Assembly (NCBI GenBank): GCA_003445555.1
Contig: DMDI01000190.1
Span: 1 to 5,601 of the forward strand
Reading direction: 5' to 3'
DNA from: Desulfotomaculum sp.
GTDB lineage: Bacteria; Bacillota; Desulfotomaculia; Desulfotomaculales; Nap2-2B
Length of the DNA: 5,601 nucleotides
The position numbers and the translations under genes were made by a program. Under the pieces are notes generated by a model. That model did no database searches and was not told where the DNA came from. It worked only from the letters and a program-made list of their open reading frames with translations. Positions 1 through 4,339 of this stretch are shown here, in pieces (positions within the stretch are counted from its first letter, which is position 1; every line of letters starts with the position of its first letter).

Positions 1-443
1 CCATTTTTTTCTTTCCCCCACCCGGCGCCCCGTTCCACCCCCCCCTTCTTCAGCGGCCCTTTTTTTCCTTTTACGAAAAAACCTTCTGGTACCCCAATGG
101 GCATCCCGCCATTTCTTTTTAGGCTCTTAGCGATTTTTCCTGCGGCATAGCCAAAGATTCCGACCCACTTTGTCGATAGTCTGGTATCGAACGCAACCGC
201 GTTCGTACCCTTAACGGCAGACTCCGGAACTTTTTCAAGGAAGTCTTGAATCGCCTGCGTAGGTCTGCCTCCTTGAGTAGGGGCGCCAACGATTAGTAAT
301 TCTAAGCCCGTCAATTGTTCCATCTTCACCTGACTAACCCTTAGTACCTCAATATCCTTTTGGGAACCAAGGGCGCTGCCCATCGCCCGGGCTATTTTTT
401 CTGTATTGCCAAAGAGTGAATCGTAAATGATCAATACTTTCAT
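1..443 (-). CDS. Flavodoxin family protein, 3' end cut by window edge
   Basis: Reading from an ATG at 443-441 the frame stays open to the window edge for 147 codons, close to the usual family length of about 150-160. The start MKVLIIYDSLFGNTEKIARA has the flavodoxin FMN-phosphate loop: Y7, then S9-x-x-G12-N13-T14 and A18. The beta-strand LELLIVGAPTQGG (48-59) and the loop around W93-FGYAA are also typical, as is the late GVPEGFFVKGK segment (117-127). It is a soluble FMN electron carrier or flavodoxin-domain regulator; its partner cannot be told from sequence. Its ATG overlaps the TGA of the upstream membrane gene (TGATG, 445-441), which suggests translational coupling; a GGGGG stretch about ten bases upstream is the only Shine-Dalgarno candidate. 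The last ~20 residues look corrupted (GPLKKGG-VERGAGWG where the family usually has an acidic GPL-x-EGE-x-ERA-x-x-W pattern), probably sequence error at a contig end. Family assignment is confident; the exact role is not. Confidence 0.9.
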   Translation of the reverse strand, partial: MKVLIIYDSLFGNTEKIARAMGSALGSQKDIEVLRVSQVKMEQLTGLELLIVGAPTQGGRPTQAIQDFLEKVPESAVKGTNAVAFDTRLSTKWVGIFGYAAGKIAKSLKRNGGMPIGVPEGFFVKGKKGPLKKGGVERGAGWGKEKN

Positions 444-1237
444 CAAGATATACCCCCAATCCGGTTCGTCTCTTCATTTGAAACACTCTGCCCTAACCGG
501 AAGAATCTTCGGGCAACCAGGACAAACCAGGCCAGGGCGAACAAGCCGCCGATCATCCCGAAAACATAGAAGGTTATGTAATATAAAGCAGGTACGAAAG
601 TAAATAAGATCGTGAATACGGACAGGAACGTGAAACCAATAATTCCGATCCAGGCAGTTGCTTTTCCGAAGATTCTACCGCGAAGCATCACAAAGGATAC
701 CATGATGGCCGCAATTCCTCCGAGTATTAGGCCGATGAATGAGCCGGGCGTGAAATCCTCGCCGCAAGCCAGCACCGCCTCCCCCGCGGCGGCAAGTAAA
801 GCCCTTTGAACATCCGTCGTTGCGGCCGCGTACTTGCCTGAAAGGACAAGCATTGGAATGGCCGCGCTATTCGAAATATAAATAGCCATACCAATGAAAT
901 AGACGGCCATCGCCAGCGCGGCGTAAGCCCCGTTCTTGCGGCGGTGTGCGGCATAAAGGGCGAAATATACCGGAACCATACAAGCCATGTAGACGATGTT
1001 TAAAAAACCAAGCGTGTATAAGCCCTTGAACCAACTTTCGTGGTACAGCGCGAACCAGTCGGTTGCGGTCATGGTACCAGAAACGATAATATCCGTTTCC
1101 CCGAAACCGAGGACGACATCCAGCACATTGGCGCACATGGCGACCAGGGCAGCCACGCCGGCAACCTTGTAAAGGCTCTCCCAGGTGAAATCTGTAGTTT
1201 CAGCACCCGTAACTTGATTTGGTTTTAATTGAGACAT
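443..1237 (-). CDS. Six-helix membrane protein, DUF4386-like (GC-rich paralogue)
   Basis: A 264-residue integral membrane protein with about six hydrophobic helices (roughly 24-45, 73-96, 104-123, 165-185, 193-215, 220-243) and no signal peptide. Landmarks are WFALYHESWFKGLYTLG (61-77), the PMLVLSGKYAAATTD stretch (128-142), RALLAAAGEAVLA (145-157), and VMLRGRIFGKATAWIGIIG (183-201). From memory this pattern resembles the uncharacterised DUF4386 family; no search was run. The same landmarks recur in order in the protein at 1471-2184, so the two are paralogues. The start is supported by AAGGAGGG six bases upstream of the ATG. Its TGA overlaps the flavodoxin ATG, so the two are probably translated together. 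The gene is visibly GC-richer than its paralogue. No catalytic or transport residues can be named; function unknown. Confidence 0.85.
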   Translation of the reverse strand: MSQLKPNQVTGAETTDFTWESLYKVAGVAALVAMCANVLDVVLGFGETDIIVSGTMTATDWFALYHESWFKGLYTLGFLNIVYMACMVPVYFALYAAHRRKNGAYAALAMAVYFIGMAIYISNSAAIPMLVLSGKYAAATTDVQRALLAAAGEAVLACGEDFTPGSFIGLILGGIAAIMVSFVMLRGRIFGKATAWIGIIGFTFLSVFTILFTFVPALYYITFYVFGMIGGLFALAWFVLVARRFFRLGQSVSNEETNRIGGIS

Positions 1238-1241
1238 TAAA

Positions 1242-1346
1242 CTCCCTCCTTAGTCTAACATTTTCCTATTTAAATATTTCCCTATCCCCAAACGCGGGGG
1301 TTCAAAATTTCAAACAGGTACTGTTATCCTTCTCCCTCCTTAGTCT
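1242..1346 (-). repeat. Pair of 15-bp direct repeats spanning a ribosome binding site
   Basis: The minus-strand 15-mer AGACTAAGGAGGGAG occurs at 1256-1242, directly before the membrane gene's ATG, and again at 1346-1332, where its TAA is the stop codon of the C-terminal scrap at 1340-1471. The copies are exactly 90 bases apart. Only the downstream copy is followed by a start codon. The likely explanation is that scrap and gene were once directly adjacent (stop and ribosome binding site fused) and that a duplication or insertion placed 90 bases between them. The inserted stretch holds no gene and only a weak CCCC-GGGG hairpin near 1286-1300. Confidence 0.7.
1244..1251 (-). promoter_or_regulatory. 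Ribosome binding site of the GC-rich membrane gene
   Basis: AAGGAGGG on the minus strand lies six bases before the ATG at 1237-1235 and fixes that start. It sits inside a 15-bp sequence repeated 90 bases upstream. Confidence 0.85.
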
Positions 1347-1471
1347 GGCCTTGGAAGTAGCCAGGCGAGGATGAGGACGAAGAGCCCTGCAATGGCCGTA
1401 GCCGGCTGCATCCAGGACACGTAACCAATAATGGCTATCTGTACCACATAAAAGAAGGCATTTCCGCCGGC
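1340..1471 (-). pseudogene. C-terminal fragment of a membrane protein, no start
   Basis: On the minus strand, directly below the stop of the gene at 1471-2184 and in a different frame, 43 codons read as a hydrophobic tail: AGGNAFFYVVQIAIIGYVSW, then a second hydrophobic stretch ending LAWLLPRPD and TAA at 1342-1340. Two membrane helices separated by a W-x-x-P turn and a polar end are what the C-terminus of a multi-pass protein looks like. The frame runs open into the neighbouring gene but has no ATG in it; the only start is a GTG at 1447-1445 without a useful ribosome binding site. The stop is embedded in a ribosome-binding repeat, as if it once directly preceded the next gene. I read it as the remains of a truncated gene; a very short membrane peptide from the GTG is less likely. 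Base composition is GC-rich, like 443-1237 and unlike 1471-2184. Family not recognised. Confidence 0.5.
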
Positions 1472-2184
1472 TATCTTGATACTTTTAACAATCTCAATCC
1501 AATCATGACATACCAGACAAAAGTTAAAATTCCTCCCATCATCGCAAATACTATAGAAATATCATACAGCGCATGAATAAAAGATGAGCTTACTTCAAAG
1601 AGAAACATAAATCCAAAGGCTATAATTCCTACAATACCTGTTGCTTTACTGAACACCTTTCCTTGAAGCATAACAATACAAAAGAGAATACCAGCAGCCT
1701 CTGCTAAAAAGAACCCGGGGAATGTGCCCGGAGTATGACTGCTGCCTTTTGCAAGGAGTGATTCTCCCGCGGCAAGCAATATCCTTTTGCTCTCTAAATC
1801 AGCTATGGCGTATTTTCTGCTTAGTTCCAACATGGGGAATGAAGTATTGTCTGCCATAAAGATGGCATAACCGGCCATAAAAATAATCAGTGATAATCCG
1901 GCAAAAGCGCTATTCTCTTTACGGTGCAAACCAAAAATAGAAAAAAATACTGGAATCATTAGTGTTGTCGCAATTATATTGATCAGGCCCAAATTTCGCA
2001 TACCCATAAACCAGTTCCGGTTGAATAAATCAAACCACCCGGTTATTGTTAATGGTGTCCGGGCGCCGTCTGGTAAAGCGGTTAGAAACATTTCAGTAAC
2101 CATAACCAATAGTACTAAAAATGCGCATACTGCCCCAATACGGTAAAGTATTTTCCAGTTTGTCTTATTAACATCAAGTTCCAT
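1471..2184 (-). CDS. Six-helix membrane protein, DUF4386-like (AT-rich paralogue)
   Basis: A 237-residue membrane protein with about six helices (roughly 14-35, 64-86, 93-111, 155-173, 180-202, 208-230). It shares an ordered set of landmarks with the protein at 443-1237: WFDLFNRNWFMGMRNLGLINI-type loop and helix (50-70), PMLELSRKYAIAD (117-129), RILLAAGESLLAKG (134-147), TPGTFPGF (151-158), VMLQGKVFSKATGIVGIIAFG (171-191) and ALYDI (205-209). The start has an excellent AAGGAGGTT five to six bases before the ATG. Composition is clearly more AT-rich than the paralogue, so the pair is either an old duplication or of separate origin. It lies just downstream of a truncated metallo-beta-lactamase-fold gene start on the same strand and may use that gene's promoter. 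Resemblance to DUF4386 is from recollection; function unknown. Confidence 0.85.
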   Translation of the reverse strand: MELDVNKTNWKILYRIGAVCAFLVLLVMVTEMFLTALPDGARTPLTITGWFDLFNRNWFMGMRNLGLINIIATTLMIPVFFSIFGLHRKENSAFAGLSLIIFMAGYAIFMADNTSFPMLELSRKYAIADLESKRILLAAGESLLAKGSSHTPGTFPGFFLAEAAGILFCIVMLQGKVFSKATGIVGIIAFGFMFLFEVSSSFIHALYDISIVFAMMGGILTFVWYVMIGLRLLKVSR

Positions 2185-2187
2185 GAT

Positions 2188-2196
2188 AACCTCCTT
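2188..2196 (-). promoter_or_regulatory. Ribosome binding site of the AT-rich membrane gene
   Basis: Minus-strand AAGGAGGTT lies just before the ATG at 2184-2182 and is a near-perfect Shine-Dalgarno match, which settles the start. Confidence 0.88.
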
Positions 2197-2215
2197 ATTC
2201 TTTTTAGGTTAACAT

Positions 2216-2368
2216 TTATAAATAGTTCTCTTTTTCAAGGCCGGTGCGCTTATTTGAACCCCCCGTATCGATTAGGATATAACCGTCGCCGGTTTTTACC
2301 AGGAAGCAATTTACCCTACCTAACCTATAAGGTTGTCATAAACTAATGGTCTTAGCCTCTGTAGACAT
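2216..2368 (-). pseudogene. Truncated metallo-beta-lactamase-fold gene start with internal stop
   Basis: From an ATG at 2368-2366 the minus strand reads MSTEAKTISL, a TGA at 2338-2336, then QPYRLGRVNCFLVKTG and DGYILIDTGGSNKRTGLEKE before sequence unlike the family and a TAA at 2218-2216. The segment VNCFLVKTGDG followed by YILIDTGGS is the characteristic first beta-hairpin of metallo-beta-lactamase-fold hydrolases, in which the IDTG aspartate precedes the metal site. Codons before and after the TGA are in one frame, so this is a single nonsense change rather than a frameshift. The coding similarity ends about 45 residues in, before the HxHxDH metal-binding motif, so the product cannot be an enzyme. 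A GGGGG stretch upstream of the ATG may be its old ribosome binding site. The remnant ends about 30 bases before the membrane gene at 2184, so the deletion probably fused its leader to that gene. Confidence 0.8.
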
Positions 2369-2403
2369 TTTATCCCCCATAATATTCTTTTTTCTGAAAA
2401 TAA

Positions 2404-2423
2404 TTAATACAATTTAATACAAT
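2404..2423. repeat. Perfect 10-bp tandem repeat
   Basis: TTAATACAAT occurs twice in a row (minus strand ATTGTATTAA twice), upstream of the truncated hydrolase gene start. One copy per helical turn would suit a small regulator or an extended AT-rich promoter element, but simple slippage is equally possible. Confidence 0.5.
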
Positions 2424-2538
2424 ATTCTACATTTACCTTTATATTCCTTCTCTTTTGGTAAAAATTTTTAGAGTAAACCTTCAAAAAAACAATATGCTGT
2501 GTTCCACACCAGTCACAAAAAAACATTTAGTCCGTAAT

Positions 2539-2574
2539 ATATTAAAGTCATATTAAAGCCCTAAGATATTAAAG
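2539..2574. repeat. Three iterations of ATATTAAAG
   Basis: Identical 9-mers ATATTAAAG begin at 2539, 2550 and 2566, spaced 11 and 16 bases. The first two are one helical turn apart. Three same-orientation copies in an AT-rich intergenic stretch suggest iterated protein-binding sites; chance in low-complexity sequence is the alternative. Confidence 0.45.
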
Positions 2575-2600
2575 ATCTAAAAAATATTTTTGGCCTGATA

Positions 2601-2616
2601 GTTAGCCTGGGCTAAC
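2601..2616. promoter_or_regulatory. Perfect 16-bp palindrome, candidate iron-responsive operator
   Basis: GTTAGCC-TG-GGCTAAC is a perfect inverted repeat with 7-bp arms, 115 bases before the FeoB permease start. The arm shares GTTAGCCT with the consensus core of DtxR/IdeR-type metal regulators, a family known to control ferrous iron uptake genes in Gram-positives. The tight two-base centre favours a dimeric protein site over an RNA hairpin, and no T-run follows. The operator role is inferred from position and resemblance only. Confidence 0.45.
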
Positions 2617-2640
2617 ACTGTTAGTCATTGTTAAATGTTG

Positions 2641-2735
2641 ACAACCGGAAGGAATTGGTTTGCCTAAAGGCTTGTCGAAGGCAACCAGAATTTTTTGAAA
2701 GGGATTGAAAAACTAAAGTGGGGTACGTCTTGTGA
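2641..2735 (+). pseudogene. Remnant of the end of a FeoB GTPase-domain gene
   Basis: On the plus strand, starting at 2656, codons read WFA, a TAA stop at 2665-2667, then RLVEGNQNFLKGIEKLK. FeoB proteins carry a conserved RW-x-A-x-KLLEGD element near the end of the soluble G/helical domain, just before the membrane part, and this matches it residue by residue apart from the stop. The frame differs from that of the permease gene. A one-base change in the A-run at 2708-2712 would lead into the frame ending TGA at 2733-2735, which overlaps the permease GTG in a GTGA arrangement. I infer an ancestral two-gene FeoB (GTPase gene overlapping permease gene) whose first gene is nearly all deleted. The G1-G4 nucleotide-binding motifs are absent from the upstream sequence. 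The similarity is short, so chance cannot be fully excluded. Confidence 0.6.
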
Positions 2736-4063
2736 GCCATACCGAATCTCCTGTTCGGGACCGGATAGTAAAAACCATATACCAGGAAGCCGAGTCGATA
2801 GCCACTCGCGTAGTCAAACGTAAAAAATCTGTATTTGACTGGGATACCAGGCTGGATGATATTCTAACCTCCCGGTGGTTTGGTTTGCCAATTATGTTTT
2901 TTTTGCTTGGTTTTGTTTTTTGGCTAACCATTATTGGGGCTAATTACCCTTCTCAACTGCTGGCGAAAGTTTTATTTTGGGGTCAGGACCAGCTTTCCGT
3001 TATTTTTCAGTGGTTTGGGGCGCCGCAATGGCTGCATGACTTTTTTGTATTGGGGGTTTACCGCACCGTAGCCTGGGTTGTTTCCGTAATGCTGCCGCCG
3101 ATGGCTATTTTCTTCCCGCTCTTTGCCTTGCTGGAAGACCTGGGTTATTTGCCCCGGCTGGCCTTTAATTTAGACCGCTTGTTTAAATTGGCCGGTGCTC
3201 ACGGCAAGCAGGCCTTGACGATGTGCATGGGTTTTGGGTGCAATGCCGCCGGGGTAACTGCCTGCCGGATTATTGAGTCTCCCCGGGAAAGGCTAATTGC
3301 TATTGTTACCAATAATTTTGTACCCTGTAACGGGCGCTTCCCTGCTTTAATCGCCCTGGCCTTTATATTTATGGGTGGTTTGGCCGGCGTGGGCGCGGCT
3401 GCGCTTACCGTGGCCGGAATTGTTATGACCGGTATTGCCGTTACCCTGCTCACCGCCTGGTTTCTTTCTAAAACCTTATTAAAAGGAGTTTCCAGTGCCT
3501 TTGCCCTGGAGTTGCCGCCTTACCGCCTGCCGCAAATAGGCCGGACGATAATTCGCTCTTTGCTTGACCGGACGATTATTATTCTTACCCGGGCCGTACT
3601 GGTGGCTGCTCCGGCAGGGGGACTTGTCTGGGTTTTGGCCAACGTCCGCCCCGGTGAGCATAGTATTCTTATTTACGGGGCCGGCTTACTCCAACCCCTT
3701 GGTCAGGCGCTGGGCCTGGACGGTTTTATCCTGCTTTCCTTTATCCTCGGCCTGCCGGCTAATGAAATCGTTTTGCCTATATTACTTATGAGTTATTTAT
3801 CTGCCGGTTCAATAGTGGAGCCGGACAGCTTGTCGGCATTAAAAATGCTCCTGGTAAACGGACAGGGATGGACCTGGCTGACCGCCCTTTGTACCATGCT
3901 GTTTTCTTTGCTGCACTTTCCTTGCGGGACTACCCTTTTTACGATTTGGCGGGAAACTAAAAGCGTCAAATGGACCGGGCTGGCAATTATTATCCCCTTT
4001 ACGGTGGCCTCAATAGTTTGCTTTGTAATTAATTGGACGGTACGTACTTTAGGATTGATATAA
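2732..4063 (+). CDS. feoB: FeoB-type ferrous iron permease domain lacking the GTPase module
   Basis: A 443-residue polytopic inner-membrane protein matching the membrane half of FeoB. Residues 1-47 are the linker that in FeoB follows the G domain, ending in DTRLDDILTSRWFGLP. The first Gate region covers 138-204: GYLPRLAFNLDRL, the GFGCN loop (167-171, C170), RIIESPRERL and CNGRFP (C199-P204). The second half has LGLPANEIVLPI (340-350) and HFPCGTTL-x4-WRE (395-408). These are the conserved FeoB transport motifs and the sequence is complete to its C-terminus, so it should conduct Fe(II), but the nucleotide-binding domain that gates FeoB is not encoded in this gene. GTG 2732 is the likely start: it overlaps a TGA (GTGA), there is an in-frame stop at 2714-2716, and no strong ribosome binding site precedes it, which fits coupling to a lost upstream gene. 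No feoA is in the window. Databases might call it a nucleoside-recognition (Gate) domain protein. Confidence 0.85.
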   Translation: MSHTESPVRDRIVKTIYQEAESIATRVVKRKKSVFDWDTRLDDILTSRWFGLPIMFFLLGFVFWLTIIGANYPSQLLAKVLFWGQDQLSVIFQWFGAPQWLHDFFVLGVYRTVAWVVSVMLPPMAIFFPLFALLEDLGYLPRLAFNLDRLFKLAGAHGKQALTMCMGFGCNAAGVTACRIIESPRERLIAIVTNNFVPCNGRFPALIALAFIFMGGLAGVGAAALTVAGIVMTGIAVTLLTAWFLSKTLLKGVSSAFALELPPYRLPQIGRTIIRSLLDRTIIILTRAVLVAAPAGGLVWVLANVRPGEHSILIYGAGLLQPLGQALGLDGFILLSFILGLPANEIVLPILLMSYLSAGSIVEPDSLSALKMLLVNGQGWTWLTALCTMLFSLLHFPCGTTLFTIWRETKSVKWTGLAIIIPFTVASIVCFVINWTVRTLGLI

Positions 4064-4084
4064 TTCTGACTTCAAAAAGCAAAT

Positions 4085-4107
4085 AAAAAAAAATATCTTT
4101 TAGATAT
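4085..4107 (-). terminator. Weak intrinsic terminator candidate for the minus-strand gene
   Basis: Read on the minus strand, ATATC-TAAAA-GATAT forms a five-pair AT-only stem followed by a run of nine T. The T-run is good but the stem is weak and lies about 230 bases past the stop codon at 4340. Confidence 0.3.
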
Positions 4108-4301
4108 GTCATTCCCTTGCTTAAGGAAATAAAGAGGGAAATAAAGCATAAACAAATGGCGGCCGATAAAAACAATTAATTCCCCGGGAATGTTGCCAAA
4201 AAAAGATGCAATACTACGGACGTTAAACACTTTTTCCCATAATAACCGGGGATCATACCATAGAATTTACCACTTTATTGACGTACTGGACATAATCAAA
4301 G

Positions 4302-4317
4302 AAAGAAATATTTCTTT
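4302..4317. repeat. Perfect 16-bp AT-rich palindrome
   Basis: AAAGAAATATTTCTTT is fully self-complementary and lies about 20 bases beyond the stop of the minus-strand gene. It could be a transcript-end structure or a protein site; there is no T-run after it on either strand, so it is not a standard terminator. Confidence 0.4.
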
Positions 4318-4339
4318 AGATAAAAGTAGTTTTAACCTA

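Larger units (their letters stand above)
2369..2640. other. AT-rich divergent intergenic region
   Basis: No gene is visible on either strand; stops are frequent in all frames. It separates the minus-strand block from the plus-strand FeoB locus and presumably holds both promoters, but I find no -35/-10 pair with good spacing. It contains a 10-bp tandem repeat, three copies of ATATTAAAG, an imperfect inverted repeat CTGTGTTCCACACCAG (2497-2512) and a perfect 16-bp palindrome, described separately. Confidence 0.6.
4064..4339. other. Intergenic region between convergent genes
   Basis: AT-rich sequence separating the 3' ends of the FeoB permease gene and the unknown minus-strand gene. It holds a weak minus-strand terminator candidate, the short palindrome ATTCCCCGGGAAT (4179-4191) and the palindrome at 4302-4317. 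No convincing gene or plus-strand terminator is seen. Confidence 0.55.

Noticed and set aside
612..1228. Several short open frames on both strands inside the GC-rich membrane gene
   Set aside because: They are shadows of the real gene: no ribosome binding sites, and translations lack protein-like patterns.
1294..1306. Similarity of CGGGGGTTCAAA to the IDTGGS codons of the hydrolase remnant, suggesting a second remnant on the plus strand
   Set aside because: The match is limited to about a dozen bases and the flanking translation does not resemble the family.
2281..2298. AACCG-TCGC-CGGTT hairpin followed by T as a plus-strand terminator
   Set aside because: It lies inside the hydrolase remnant, where it encodes recognisable residues on the other strand, and no plus-strand gene precedes it.
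2321..2334. CCTAACCT and AACCT-ATA-AGGTT as a second iron-box-like site
   Set aside because: It falls within the PYRLG codons of the hydrolase remnant and the arms are only five bases; coding origin explains it.
2336..2338. In-frame TGA read as selenocysteine in the metallo-beta-lactamase-fold remnant
   Set aside because: The reading frame is truncated before the active site, no bacterial SECIS-like hairpin is evident, and the position is not a known Cys/Sec site.
2638..2643. Perfect TTGACA as a -35 box for the iron permease
   Set aside because: No acceptable -10 hexamer lies 15-19 bases downstream, and the sequence falls at the edge of the FeoB GTPase remnant.
4179..4191. ATTCCCCGGGAAT palindrome as a terminator
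   Set aside because: The arms meet with a one-base centre, so no stable hairpin loop, and no T-run follows; left as a possible protein site only.
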